The notes under the pieces were generated by a model that saw nothing but the letters and a program-made list of their open reading frames with translations, did not search any database and was not told where the DNA came from. The translations under genes and the position numbers were made by a program. Of a stretch of DNA of 64,000 nt, positions 9,979 through 21,633 are shown piece after piece (the first letter of the stretch is position 1; the number at the start of each line of letters is the position of its first letter). The stretch comes from Acanthosepion esculentum (lineage: Eukaryota; Mollusca; Cephalopoda; Sepiida; Sepiidae): positions 79,255,960 to 79,319,959 of the forward strand of contig OZ038485.1 in the NCBI GenBank assembly GCA_964036315.1, read 5' to 3'.

Positions 9979-10459
9979 TTGAAACGCAATGTGGCAAAAA
10001 ATCATCAGACTACTGAAGCCAAAGTGACTGCTGAGTTGAATAATCATCTGAGTAGTCCAGTTTCTACTAAAACTGTTCGTCGTGAGCCCCATAAGGCTGC
10101 ATATCATGGAAGAGCCACTGTAAGGAAACCTCTTCCCTCCATTTGCAACATTCAGAAGAGGTTGAAGTGATGCAGAGATCACAATGCCTGGTCTGCAGAC
10201 CAATGCAAGCAAGTCATATTCACAGTCGAGTGAAGGTTTTCTCTTTTCCCAACTTCATGTGTGGAGGCAGCCAAAAGAAGTTTACAACCCTGACTGCTTT
10301 CTTCCAACAGTTAAGCATGGAGGTGGATCAGTGATAGTTTGGGCTGCCATATCTTGGAAATACCTCGGTCCAGTAGTTGCCCTGCATGGTAGAATCAACA
10401 GCAAAGATTACCTGAACATTTTGGGAAATCATATTCATCCAATGCTACAGAAAATATGA
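9979..10459 (+). pseudogene. Tc1-like transposase fragment
   Basis: Frames shifted against each other encode NHQTTEAKVTAELNNHL and VSTKTVRREPHKAAYHGR (the helix-turn-helix part), then VWRQPKEVYNPDCFLPTVKH, GGGSVIVWAAISW and KDYLNILGNHIHPML, the middle of the DDE domain of Tc1 transposases. The region around the first catalytic Asp and the C-terminal catalytic residue are absent, as are terminal inverted repeats. It sits between two direct repeats (9831-9905 and 10450-10527). Confidence 0.75.
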
Positions 10460-10527
10460 GAAAATAAAATTCAAAAGAGAATATGCAGGACTATGTTGTC
10501 TTTGACATTCAACACAACATGTTTAAA
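10450..10527 (+). repeat. Right copy of the ~70-bp direct repeat
   Basis: Same sequence and orientation as 9831-9905. The Tc1 reading frame runs into its first bases (LQKI then stop). Confidence 0.85.
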
Positions 10528-10528
10528 A

Positions 10529-10530
10529 TA

Positions 10531-10564
<34 letters not shown>

Positions 10565-10565
10565 A
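10529..10565. repeat. (TA)n microsatellite
   Basis: TA run interrupted once by CA. A short CAGACAGA-type tract follows at about 10769-10800. The rest of 10566-10984 shows no recognisable element. Confidence 0.9.
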
Positions 10566-10984
10566 AGGTGAGTAAGTTATTGATTGATTTGTTTAATGGC
10601 ATATCAACTCTTTATGGATCATTTAAAATATAACGGAAAGCGCTTGGATATATAAAATATTGCGACAATTTTTCTATAATGTATGTCCTAAAAAGAAAAA
10701 ATTATAAGGACACGTAAAATGTATATAAAAAGTTAACCACATCACATTGTCAGTCGTTTTTTTTCTGACACAGACAGACAGACAGGGAAGCAGACAGAGA
10801 GTATTATCTGTCTGTGTGCGTTACAAAAGAGGAAAGGATAATGCTAAGTATATTTTTTGAGAATTAAATTTATTGCCCAAGTGTCTCGGTTATGTTTCTT
10901 CATCAATGTTTTTTTAAAATTATATTTCTTTAATAATAAATTTATCTTTCATACACACTTATATTGGATCATTAAATAACACTG

Positions 10985-11684
10985 GCCAAAACAACTCAAG
11001 CTGCGAGAAATAAGGCATGAATATTAGTATCAGTAAGAGACCAGAAAAAACTGGACATTAACATCAGTGGGACCCAGATAAAGCAAACCAGTGAATTCAG
11101 ATATGTCGGCAGCATATTTACTGAAAAAGGCAAACTAGACAGCGAAATCGAAACCAGATCTCAGAAAGCCAACGCGGTCAGTTACCAACTTTCTCCTCTT
11201 CTAAAACATCCTAGCATTTCCATGAGCACCAAAGGCAAATCTCATCAACGCCATTTTCCTACCAACGCTGACATACCAGTGCCAGATATGCTCCCCTAAC
11301 AAAAACTCTTGAGAGGAAACAGATCACTTGTGAGATGAAATGCCCGAGGAAATCAGTAAACAAACCAGGCGAGACAAGATCAGAAATGAGGCAATAAGAG
11401 ATATGGTAGGAGCAATACCAATCATACAACACATCGAACGACTGGGGATCAAGTGGTTCGGACACCTCACGCGTATGCCTATCAACCTACCAGCCCTACG
11501 AGCATACACCATCAGGTACTCTGTCTGGAGAGCGAGAGGCAGACCAAGAAGACTCTGGAGCAACTCAGTGGCAGACACTCTCAGAGCCCACGAAATATCT
11601 CTCTTCGAAGCCACTGGCCATGCCGCTGATAGACGACTGTGTCACCTCACGACGCCTAACATCACAGACAGAAGGAAAAACTAA
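10985..11684 (+). mobile_element. LINE-B reverse-transcriptase C-terminal fragment
   Basis: The sequence reads ISGTQIKQTSEFRYVGSIFT then KGKLDSEIETRSQKAN, the RT thumb motif seen in many jockey-like LINEs (F-YLGS-hT-DG..D-EI-R-I). From 11340 the frame GIKWFGHLTRMP..ARGRPRRLWSNSVADTL follows, the usual LINE tail. The frame from 11340 to the stop at 11682-11684 is uninterrupted (114 codons), while the upstream part is broken. Confidence 0.75.
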
Positions 11685-12204
11685 ATTAAACTAAACATTA
11701 AGTAATTGTCGTGAGATGACATTAGGAGCGTCTAGATTGAACTAAATTTATCAAAAAATATATTTTTTCATAAAGTTAACGGCGTGAAGATTTTTCATAG
11801 TTTTCAACATTGACGTATTTTTTTCTTGGGTCAAGAAAGTGATGAAATCAGATGATATAATCCTCAACCTATTCAGCATTTTTGATTTCAATTAAGTTAA
11901 AATTGTGACTCTAGACTTATATGATATTTTTTATAATTTACAAGAAACGCATAAAAAAGACGATGAAGGGTCAAAAGTGTTTTCAGAAAACATCTATTGC
12001 AGATTACCCGCTGAACAATACTCAACATTTGAGCCAGAAATTTAAGGTTGACAGCGATCAATTGAAGATATGAAAATAACCATCAATACCCAAAGCAGCG
12101 GGTGGTCAACATACTCAGTGTTAATAAATCAGTCGACAGAAAGCAACTTCAGTTATTAGAGTGGCAGTGATGAAATCGTTTCTTAAGATTACCATATATT
12201 GAGG
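11685..12204 (+). other. Gene A intron, nothing recognised
   Basis: AT-rich sequence without an open frame of note or visible repeat structure. Confidence 0.6.
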
Positions 12205-12975
12205 GCCTTCTTTTTCCATGTTCCATACCCCTTAAGGACGTGGGCCTTCTCAGCTCTCCACAATTACTTGTCTTTTGTAGTTTTTAGTAAATTTTTAATT
12301 TTGCTATCTCTCCTAAACCTTGTTCTGTCATCAATTTTATATGGTCGTTATGTAGATTATGCGCAGTTTTCGGCTGTCACATTTGTCCTCAATATTTCTT
12401 GTGAGTGTCAAACTTCCCAAGCCTTCTTTCCTCATTATGAATTCGGCAAATTTCAGCTGTCACTTTCTAGTGTTAAGTAAAACTATCCTTTTTGTTTCCA
12501 TTTTCTCTAAAACTTCATTATTGCTCATATGCTCACTCCTGCATAGTCTCACCATCCTTCTTCAGAACCATAGTTTTGTTTCCTCAAGTCTTTTATTTCA
12601 TTTGTCAGAGATTTTCCAGGATTCACTGCTATATAGGAGGGCCGACACAACAGTAATTAAGTACTCTTTTCTGCATTTCTAACTAAATTTGCCTGTATCT
12701 TAATACTTTGCTTAGCTTCTGGAAGGCATCTTTCGCTATGTCAATGCGCTTACGGATTTCGGTGTTACACTTTCCGACCTCCGTTAAAACCAAATATATT
12801 CATTGTTGTACTTGCTTGATTTTGGTATATCTATTGTGTAATCTGCATATCAGGCTGTTCCATTTGCAGACGACCATACATCATGTGTTCTTACAGTTGA
12901 TGCTTAATCCTTTCTTCTCGCTTTCTTTTTGCAATTCATTTTCTTTTAAATTTCTTACGGAATTTAAATGAAAAT
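12205..12975 (-). mobile_element. LINE-C, degenerate RT tail of the LINE-A family
   Basis: Read on the - strand, broken frames give SALLYSSESWKISDK, RLEETKLWFxRRMVRL, NNEVLEKMETKRIVLLNTRK, QLKFAEFIMRKEGLGSLTLT and IEDKCDSRKLRI. This is the conserved C-terminal tail (YGSESW..RLEA.E.W..RRM..) of the same LINE family as 3701-4900. The open frames on the + strand here are antisense shadows. Confidence 0.75.
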
Positions 12976-13217
12976 GAAGTTAATTTCTTTGGAAGTCTCA
13001 AAGAGAAATCTTTCGTCGAGAAACAAATATTTCTTGGGGAGTTTTTTTTTTAAGTTGGCTAACGTGGATCAAATCCGTAAAAATGTTATTAAAAATGTTA
13101 ATGTTGAGAATTAACGAATATCTCTTATTTGGACATAAAGTCATTTGAAATATTGAGGAATTATCATTATATAAGATGAAGGAAGAGTCTATTCTTGTAA
13201 CTTCTTTTCTCTTTCAG

Positions 13218-13345
13218 GTTCTTTGCTTGACGCAACACAGTCATTCGACGCTGTCTTTTACTTCATTGCCGGTTCTTTATTTTTGGCCAGCATCATTTCA
13301 AGTGGAATCATCTACATTCAACGAAAAGGGAAATTCAAGGAATGA
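13218..13345 (+). CDS. SLC16 (MCT-like) gene A, terminal coding exon
   Basis: The acceptor CTCTTTCAG precedes 13218. The first two bases complete the glycine codon split at 5585, and 41 codons follow to TGA at 13343-13345. The peptide LLDATQSFDAVFYFIAGSLF then LASIISSGII is the last transmembrane helix of an SLC16 carrier with its preceding D-A-T-x-S-x-D-A-x-F-Y motif. A short basic tail (QRKGKFKE) ends the protein. Gene B has two matching exons, at 29228-29373 and 26997-27124. Confidence 0.9.
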
Positions 13346-14141
13346 CCACATTAGAATAATTAATAATGAAAAGGACCTTTCATGTTTAGGTTTAGAATTT
13401 TGATCCAAAATCTGTGATATATTCAAGATCTATTCAGAAATCTTCCAATATTTGACTGCATTCACACCGAAGAAAATCTTGCTAATTAAGTGACAGGTGC
13501 TCTACTGCTTTCCTACTTATTCGTTGATTGACGTTTTGCGTATATGATGATATTCAATCAAATCCCTTTATATGAAATCGCTGTTTATGAAGAGCCAACA
13601 TTTTCCAATTAAATAGATTAAAAATTGAATCTAAACGAGTACATTTAATTTAGGTTAAAATATTCCCGATAAAATTTCTTTGCATTGTTGTGTTGAAGAA
13701 AACAGAATACTTTAAAAATAAAAATAAGCTTTTGGAGTTATGAGTTATGGGGCCATAGAAACAACGCTGAATGGAATATTCACGCCTTAAGACTGTGTGC
13801 AACTCCATTTTGTGTGGACTCCAAATGTCACTGGGAATGATTTTAGAGGTAGTGGTTAGGAGGAAAGAAATTGCATCATAGTTTTGTTTAATGCTAACGT
13901 TTTAGATTATGTCCACTTCTGAGATTATGTTTATTTTTTTAAACATTTGCCAATTCATTATACTTCATTATCTTATATTTATTGTAAAATAAATATATTT
14001 GCAACAAATAACAAAATCTGTTTATCTTCTCTACTTGGTATATTTACTGAATGTCACTTTCTCTCTCTTTCTATGCAATTAAATTATATCTGTAAAAGGA
14101 CAATAGGATTAAAGATAGATTTTAAAGATGAGTTTTCCTTT

Positions 14142-14146
<5 letters not shown>
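13346..14146 (+). other. Gene A 3' UTR and downstream flank
   Basis: Non-coding, AT-rich. Several AATAAA-like hexamers occur (for example AAATAAAAATAAG near 13718 and AAATAAATATAT near 13988), so the transcript probably ends here. Which one is used cannot be decided from sequence. Confidence 0.5.

Positions 14147-14197
<51 letters not shown>
14147..14197. repeat. (TA)n microsatellite
   Basis: Pure TA run of about 25 units. A second tract follows 80 bp later. Confidence 0.95.
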
Positions 14198-14198
<1 letters not shown>

Positions 14199-14271
14199 TA
14201 ACTATACTCGTCTCGAAAAAACTTCGAATTCTTGATTTGCCAATAATCAAATCAATCTCGAATCAAATCTC

Positions 14272-14275
<4 letters not shown>

Positions 14276-14341
<66 letters not shown>
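14276..14341. repeat. (TA)n microsatellite
   Basis: Pure TA run of about 33 units. Confidence 0.95.
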
Positions 14342-14345
<4 letters not shown>

Positions 14346-14440
14346 CATTTTTAGCACGACTTACAGTTTCATGCACAACCTGTTGCATCACTGTCGGCCG
14401 GTGACCGCTAGATATTTTTGGACAGCAATGAATGTAATCA

Positions 14441-14469
14441 AACATGGAGAATTTTAACTTAACCATTTA
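14441..14469 (+). repeat. Short fragment of a family I Gypsy gag start
   Basis: ACATGGAGAATTTTAACTTAACCATT matches the start of G1 gag (ACATGGAAGATTTTAACTTAACCATT at 2030) except for an AG/GA swap. It is not followed by more gag. The flanking sequence up to 16080 is not recognisable as Gypsy. Confidence 0.5.
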
Positions 14470-16084
14470 TTAATGTCGACATATACTAACTATCCAGTGG
14501 GGGTCGATCCTCCACACTGTGCAACCATTTCAGACACAAAAGAGAACACGTCTAGATTGCTTAAGAGTTAAGACTCAACATCCTGAAACCTGTTTCCTAT
14601 CTCCTTTCCCACACTAGTTCAGCCAATCAAAATCCACTTCCCGTATTATGGCTTTTATCTGACCCCATGGTCAACCTCGGGATGTCGGTGCAGAGATACA
14701 CTTCCTCTAAAACGTAATAGTCTACTAGCTATTATTTAACATACGTTACTTAATCATTAAAACCATTTACGAATTTTATTTCCATTATATTTCTCTAAAT
14801 TACCCAATACAATTTTTCCGTGTGCAAGGCGTGCTCCTAGAATTTTTTCTCCATTGGGCCTCGGTATGCACATATACCATTCTTGAAAAAGAATAAACAT
14901 AAAGAAAACTCTGACAATTTTCTACGCTTCAAAAACAGAAAAAAAGAAAAAAAGAGAGGAGAATGACGGACAATCCTTTGTCTATTCTTGATCATTAGTT
15001 CCCGTGAGCCAAGGTCAGCGCCTTGGACGTCAGTCTGGATAAAAATCACTCCAACAGTGGACTTTGACTTCTCCAATGTTCCATCAATCCAGGTCAGCAG
15101 GTACCACCTCTACAATCCAATATTACTGGGGAGAACAAAATTTATTGCCTCTTCACTTGAAACTACACGAAATGTATAGAATTTATAGAAAATTCATAGA
15201 AAAAAATACTGGCCAAAGATCACATAATACAAGCCAAAAGCCCCAGGCAACACCGCCAACCAGTTCCATAACGGAGCCACGTCACAATTTTAACACCATT
15301 AATTTTCTATACTCACTATTATTAACCATTTGCCTCTGTGTGACAAAATACAACTCGCATTATCTCAATTCCTTTTTCCTTTGCTGTCTTCACGGGGTAA
15401 AGAACCGCAATCGCTCAGGACCTCCTAACTAATCTATTACTGGCTTTACCATGGTTACAAGTGTTTTATTCCCTTAGTCGTCTATCGCGACCTTGTATTC
15501 CACAAGCCTCATGACCAATTCATTTTGGTCATCAGATCCTTTCTTGCCCCCGGAGGTATGTTAAGGTATATCCCTTCTATATGAATAATTCATAGTGTGC
15601 AGGTTCCATTTTACTCAAACATTGTCCTGTTTCCCTAAATACATAGTAGGGTGTGAGAATTTTCGCACCAGGGCACAGAACCAAACACATTAAGAAATTC
15701 GAAACAATGCAAGCTGAATTCCCACAAATAATCTATTAAATTAATTTTTCCACATAAATGAGTCCAAAAATTCACCAATTAAAAACTTAGTTATTCAACC
15801 AATGAAAGCAAAAGGACACACACACGGCTCTTAAATTAAAAAAGATAGAATTCCACAGCCTGTAACAAAAATGAACAAAACAATCATTTTTCAGTTAATT
15901 ACGATTAACAAAATAATTATAAACTTAAGAGATTTGAAAGCAGGCAAAAACATAGTTACAAAAATTTTCAACTAATTAACAGTACACAGAAGTCACAGGA
16001 AATCACAGTGGGAATGACCCATCACAAAATACCGTCAGTCTTTGTTTTTTAAAAAAATTCCATTGTGTTCACGTATGCGAATTC
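14470..16084 (+). other. Unassigned intergenic stretch upstream of PLE-1
   Basis: About 1.6 kb with no convincing coding frame. Some parts are less AT-rich and may be an unrecognised element or the 5' terminal repeat region of the Penelope-like element that follows. I can support no further call. Confidence 0.4.
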
Positions 16085-17240
16085 AGGCCTCCACGTGGCC
16101 TATCACTGAATTTCCTAGGGAAGAACGGACCAGTATTCCAATAGATAATCTGATGGAGATGTTGACTTTCTGTACACAAACAACACACTTCGGAATGGGA
16201 TCACACATATATCGACAGGATGAGGGCTTAGCAATGGGCTCGCCATTTTCACCAGCAATGGCGAATATATACATGGAATACTTTGAAGAAATGGCATTAG
16301 AATCCATATCTCTAAAGCCAACTATATGGTTAAGGTACGTAGATGAAACCTTCATACTCTGGCCACACCAGGAAGATGTCCAGGTTCTACTGGACCATGT
16401 GAACTCAATAAGACCATCGATACAGTTCACAATGGAGAAAGAGAGTAACAACACACTCCCATTCCTGGATGTACTAATATCTCGAACAGAGCATGCGTTC
16501 AAGACATCTGTATACCGTAAACCAACATTCACCGGACAGTACCTCAATTTCAACTCCCACCATCCATACAGCGTAAAGAAAGGGATCGTCCGTTGCTTAC
16601 AACACCGAGCAAAAGTCATAAGTGGCGACCCAGAGACGTTAGATAAGGAATTGGTCAGTATAAGTAGTACCCTACAACGTAACAACTACCCTGGGTACAT
16701 GGCAGCAGCCCCCCAAAACTGGGATAGGCGGGTACAAGAGGAGGAGGAGGACAATAACACTCAGAAAACAGTCTGCCTGCCTTATGTGAAGGGGTTATCA
16801 GAGAAAATACAAAGGATCTGCGGTCCATATAACATCAGGACAACCTTCAAAAGCGTGACAACACTTCGCAGATATCTCTCTCGAGTGAGACCCCCCATAG
16901 AGGAGAACAGGACTAAAGACTGTGTGTACGCTATCCCGTGCAGCTGCGGAAAGGAATATAAAGGAGAAAGAGGCCGCCCCCTCAAGAACACCAGAAAGCT
17001 GTAACGCGAGGGGAAGTAGAAAAATCAGGCATGGATGACCACATATGGAGAGAGAAGGGAGATCACCGTCCCCTGTGGGATCAGGTTGAGATCATATACA
17101 GGGAACACCATTGGAAAATTCGTAAACTTAAGGAATCAGCACATATGCTAGGCCACAAAAATCTCCTGAGTCGGCCAAGCATAGAAATAAATACAATATG
17201 GGAACCAGTAATAATGAGTGCCAGAGAAAAGCAATGATAA
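16085..17240 (+). pseudogene. Penelope-like element PLE-1: reverse transcriptase plus GIY-YIG endonuclease
   Basis: The open frame to 17004 carries RT features of Penelope-like elements: GLAMGSPFSPAMANIYMEYF (motif B), WLRYVDETFILWP (motif C), NTLPFLDVLISR and SVYRKPTFTGQYLNFNSHHP. It continues into KDCVYAIPCSCGKEYKGERG, the start of the linked GIY-YIG endonuclease domain. Near 16990 a small deletion shifts the frame, and the endonuclease continues as EHQKAVTRGEVEKSG, DHIWREKGDHRPL and IKINTIW-like residues to about 17235. Motif C has Glu in place of the second Asp (YVDE), and the N-terminal third of the RT is missing. Confidence 0.85.
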
Positions 17241-17325
17241 CAAGAAGTTGCAATATGAGTACTGGTAAAAAATGGTTGCTGAAAAATTAGGATTATAATA
17301 CTCAGAAATTCATACCCAGATGTCC

Positions 17326-17420
17326 TCAAGGACACATGGCACAGTGGATAAAGGCTTTTGTTAGATCCAGTGACAGACCCAAAGAGTGTGAGTTCAATAC
17401 CCGGTTCAGGCAGTGGAGAA
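17326..17420 (+). repeat. tRNA-like (SINE-type) sequence with A and B boxes
   Basis: TGGCACAGTGGATAAAGG at 17337 fits the pol III A box (TRGCNNAGYNGG) at all but one position. GAGTTCAATACCCGG at about 17390 resembles a B box (GGTTCGANTCC) less closely. Spacing is about 54 bp. No complete cloverleaf can be folded, so it is a decayed tRNA-derived SINE head or a tRNA pseudogene. It lies between the PLE-1 coding end and its 3' hairpin. Confidence 0.4.
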
Positions 17421-17541
17421 CTTTCAGAGGGAAAATTACCAGGAGATAACTGATAACTGACATCCATCAAACATGGCTCGTGGGACTAGAACAGTCTACC
17501 CCAGTGATCGAAATAAAGGGTTCGATTCGAAATTCCAACCA

Positions 17542-17581
17542 CCTGAAGAAGGCCGGAGCGTACAACGGCCGAAACGTTGTG
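17542..17581 (+). other. PLE-1 3' hairpin with hammerhead-like core
   Basis: CCTGAAGAAGGCC, then a ~12-nt loop, then GGCCGAAACGTTGT. GGCC pairs with GGCC, and the flanks CTGAAGA and GAAAC match the CUGANGA..GAAA hammerhead core. Related motifs lie at 21634-21676 and 56781-56820 on the - strand. Hammerhead motifs are known in Penelope-like elements; whether this copy can fold and cleave is untested. Confidence 0.5.
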
Positions 17582-17589
17582 ACAAATAT

Positions 17590-18590
17590 GGCGACAAAGA
17601 TGAGGACAATAGTCCGACTAATGTAAATACTGGACAAGCATTGATATTTATGATTGTTATTGCAATATTTTGTAAAGTTGTTAAGCTCAAATATTCAACG
17701 ATACGATAGGGGAATTTCTACTGATATGTTATTGTTGTAGAACTCGCGTTGAGCTCATTTAATCATAAACTTAAGAATTAAGATTCATCAGAAAATTCAA
17801 ATAGAAAAACCATGGAATTTTCACTGGTATTTCTACTTCATAATAGAACTCAAGTAGAAATGGTGACGACAGATAATTCATTATAGCCATAAAACTCGGA
17901 ATGAACTCAACACCCATCTAGGAAAACGAAATGTAAAAGTGTAGCTTATCAAACGCAAGACTTTCTGAAATTACACATAATGAGCAAACTATTTATTGTA
18001 GGAATAACCTATATGAAACAAATTAGAATTTACTCAAAAGTAAACTATTTGTTTTAGACCTTAAACAAAACCAAATCGAAAAGTCAAAAGAAAATTAATA
18101 TATAACCTTGAAATTAAAATATGTTTTTCTCGGTTTTTCACGAATATCTTATTACTAATACTGAGTAAAGTGTTAGTAAATAAAATAAAAGAGAGAATGA
18201 AACATCTCTTTTTATGAGGAACTGGCATTTGTTCAGTTGTGTAAGTTAAAACTACCGTCCTTTGTTAGGGAATCACGATTCAAATGAATTTTAATAAAAT
18301 AACGCTATTTATATCAGCAAGTATTTTTTATTGAAATTGTAACGAACAGTAAGTGTTCTTGCAGGGAAGATAATCCTTATATCAGAAAATATTGTGTTCG
18401 TGTGTTCTAAAATCTAAGAGTGCGTTTATTCATTCTAAACATTTGCAAATGCTTTAGACAGAGAAAAAAAACCTCTAATGATAAGATTTAAAAAAAAAAT
18501 AGATAGTATTCTTTAAGAATGGAATTAGGAAAAAAATATTAATTGCTTACATTGCAATTAAGCACATAAAACAATCATACGTTAATCACA
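17590..18590 (+). other. Intergenic, nothing recognised
   Basis: AT-rich, no coding frame with similarity I recognise. It contains only short A/T homopolymers. Confidence 0.6.
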
Positions 18591-18596
18591 ATTACC

Positions 18597-18770
18597 GTAT
18601 TTACTCGTGTATAAACCAACTTCATATATAGAGCGACCACTGGATATTTTGCATGTATTTTAACTCCTCCCGAAAAACAAATATCTGTGTATAGTGCAAC
18701 CGGTCACGGAAAATGCATTATTTTTAATCTCTTCAAAAATTGTCTGTGTATAGTGCGACCCCCTATTGTT
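18597..18770 (+). repeat. Dispersed-repeat-like block with internal GTGTATAGTGCGACC copies
   Basis: It starts ACCGTATTTACTCGTGTATAA and contains three degenerate copies of a TGTATATAGnGCGACC unit (about 18626, 18687 and 18743) spaced about 60 bp apart. I recognise the opening as resembling a short repeat seen in many animal genomes, but the family is not certain. Confidence 0.4.
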
Positions 18771-18799
18771 GCATAAAATTTAATACTAATAACTGGAAC

Positions 18800-19360
18800 A
18801 TATTTCTTAAGGGCTGTTTTATGGATACTATCAAGTCCTTATGATTTGTGGGGATCCTGGCTAGAGATAATAGCAGAAACCATGAACGGTGTTATATGCA
18901 TATCACAAAGTTCTAAGTGAAAAATCAGATGTTTAAGAGTAGAATTGGAAGAAAATTTATGAGCAACACGTTCTGCTTTATCAGCAGATGATAACACTTC
19001 GAATGAATGAAGCGAGGGGGGTCGATGAGTTGCTCTTACTTTACACACTGTTGCAGTCGTTACGAAATCCAAGATTGTTATACGTTACCTAATTGTGTCA
19101 GTGAACGATGGCTTAGCGTCATTGAAGACACGATTACAAATATTACGAGCGGACACAAAAACCCGACAATTATGATAAGAAATACCATGTTGGTGCAGAT
19201 GGATAAAGGAATTCCTTTGGGCTATAGCGGCTGAATAGGAAGGTTCGTACCAAGGGGAAGATCGCCCTTTCATCTAGTATTTGCGAGAAGGTATAAAAGC
19301 TATGAAGAAACCGCAGTAGCACAATTTTCAATAGGAAGTTTAAAATGATCATTGGAAGCG
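18800..19360 (-). mobile_element. LINE-D, jockey-like fragment (linker and start of RT)
   Basis: On the - strand: WYEPSYSAAIAQRNSFIHLH, VFVSARNICNRVFNDAKPSF, then LDFVTTATVCKV and SSADKAERVAHKFSSNSTLK. This is the pattern (W..P..AAAIA.RN.., F.SARN.CK..L..AK.S, DKAE.FA..FSSNSTL) between endonuclease and RT in a common invertebrate jockey-like family. It is cut off shortly after at SSQDPHKS. The 44330-44540 fragment looks like the endonuclease end of a related element. Confidence 0.7.
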
Positions 19361-21630
19361 GGGGGCGGGAAGAAAGTCATGCAATATATCTAAATTGGCA
19401 CGCTGATAACAGAAGGAATAGGAGGTTCATGTCTAAGACACGAATCAAATGAAATATCAGCATATACTACAGAGTGTCATGATTGATTCTACTGTTGTAG
19501 TTCACCCGAGAAATGACATACCTAGGGTTGGGACAGCGATGGCACACAGATTCGTCAGCTATTAGGTTGTTATATAAATTCGTTAATATTTTATAATTTA
19601 TTTTATTTTAATAGTTCTGATAAATAATTCTACAATGTGCTACATCAGCTATTGACATTTGAACCCTAACCACTGCTTCTAAAAACAATATTCTCCAAAA
19701 TATTTCCACCCTACTACAAAATAATCTTCTGGTTCAAGCGCTACCCTTGTAAGCACAAAATCAAGGACATAAACGAGACAAAAGAAATCTCCCGTCGAAA
19801 GTTATGAGGAGAAGGTTCTGCCCAAGAACAAGACAGTTCGAACTATTACAAAATGCCGGTTGGCGGATGACAGTATCCATGTCAAACACAGACAGACTTG
19901 AAAAAAAAATAAGCAAAACAAAACAAGCAAAAAAGTTCAAAGAAACGCGCGGCGAATTTGAGAACTATCAGCAATGACTAACTGTGTATCCAGATCGAAA
20001 CAAAACAATGTGAAAGAATGTAAGACTTTCCTCAGAAACAAGTTTTTAGTAGTAAGGGCTGATCCGGATACACAGCAAGTATTGCCTATGTTGGAGCAAA
20101 TAATGCCACCTTTTCTGACCATATACACTACAAAGAAATACAAGGATATAAAACTGCTCTGTTCGGAGAGGGTCATTTGTTTACAAACATCCATATATAG
20201 AGCTGTAAAGCCAAACTCTCCGTGGGACATCAAGGACTCTCACGATATGGTGTTATTATTTTCCCTTCTGGAGAAGACTTTACTTTGAAAAGTGTCCCGA
20301 CACTGCCAGTTGAATGCCTTTCTGTCGAACTTAAGATCAAACTTCCACTTCCCTTGCATTCGCTCTGGGCTCACAGACACATTTTTCTTCATATTGTAGG
20401 ATAAATAAAGCTAAATGAGTCGCTAATCCGAAGCAAGGTACTTCGTAGAGTGTTCCTTTTTTTCAATGTCGACTGATATTCAAAATTTCCATTTGGGTCG
20501 CTTCCAGAGAGTAGAGCCCTACTATCTGACGCTTTCTTTACCAATAACTAACCATACCCTTTTTTCTTCACCACATGAAGGTGAAGGGTTGTCGGGAAAT
20601 GAGCATCCCAACCGGAGGTTGAAATACACCGGTCCCAACTACTGGATTTTCCATTTCGGGCGAGGACGAGATAAGCGATTTGGCTAGAGATAGATTCTGG
20701 TTGAGTTGGTTTCTTTACCAAAGATGTATGATCTTCATAAGAATCATAATGACAATATTTATAGAAAAGGCACAGGGGAAATAAGTTATGGCTGTTGGAA
20801 AGTGACTGAAGCAGAGACACCAAGTCAGGACCGATATCATTGCAGATTCTTCTTTGGATTTTTTGAGAAACTCTAAATATAAAACAGAAGAAGCAGATAT
20901 AACAGCAATATTTAATACAGGGCGATTATTAATGTAAGATTCTTACAAAAAAGGTTTCTATGACGACATAGTAAACTAAGTTTTTGAGCAGAAGACCTAG
21001 GAATTGATTCGATATAATCGTTCCAACTCACGTGAAGAAAGCAAAACCAAGAAGGCGGAATATGTTTTTCTTCTGGAGGTTAGCATCTTAATAGAAGGTA
21101 AAACGTGTTCTACAAGACCAATACAAGGGTAATTTCATTTTAGGATTGCCTATTTAGACGACACTTTAAACAAAGTAAAACGGTTCATGAGCATTTTAAT
21201 TTGGGAGAGGAAGATTTTCAACGAATAAAATAGAGGATATTTGCAAATTCTCAATTACGAATTTTCACTTTCTCTCAGAAACAAGGTATTTGTATTACTG
21301 GTTCCCATATTGTAAGTGTAAGGTATCTTATCAGTTCAGTGTTTTCTTCATTTCATTCTACTTAGTTGTTTGTATCTAATTTAAATGTTCCTAGATTGTA
21401 ATTCTTTTCCATTCAATTTCCTGTTTGAGTCATTCAATTACTTTTGTTTCTTCTTTGTTTTTTTTTTACTTATGCATTGATACTTTCTTGGTTTCCAACA
21501 CTATATTACAGTAAGATACAATTTCGGAAATGTTAATTTATAATTGAGAATTTTAAAATTAATTTTCTCATTTTAATACATTTTTCAATCTACTGTTGGA
21601 CACTTATCTTGTCATCATTGTCTTGCCATA
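19361..21630 (+). other. Unassigned intergenic stretch
   Basis: Open frames of up to 104 codons occur (for example 19974-20288), but they show no family I recognise and overlap antisense frames of similar length. The 20430-20700 part is slightly GC-richer and may be an old repeat. No gene is called. Confidence 0.4.
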
Positions 21631-21633
21631 TTC

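Noticed and set aside
12199..12971. Three + strand frames rich in Phe, Leu and Ser that look like membrane proteins
   Set aside because: The - strand of the same region is a recognisable LINE tail; these are antisense shadows.
16083..16685. 200-codon - strand frame
   Set aside because: Antisense of the Penelope-like RT, which has clear motifs on the + strand.
17326..17420. Functional tRNA gene
   Set aside because: A-box is good but the B-box is poor and no complete cloverleaf with anticodon stem can be drawn; treated as tRNA-like repeat.
19974..20288. Possible 104-codon gene
   Set aside because: The opposite strand has a frame of similar length over the same bases, no motif is recognised, and no splice or promoter context supports a gene.
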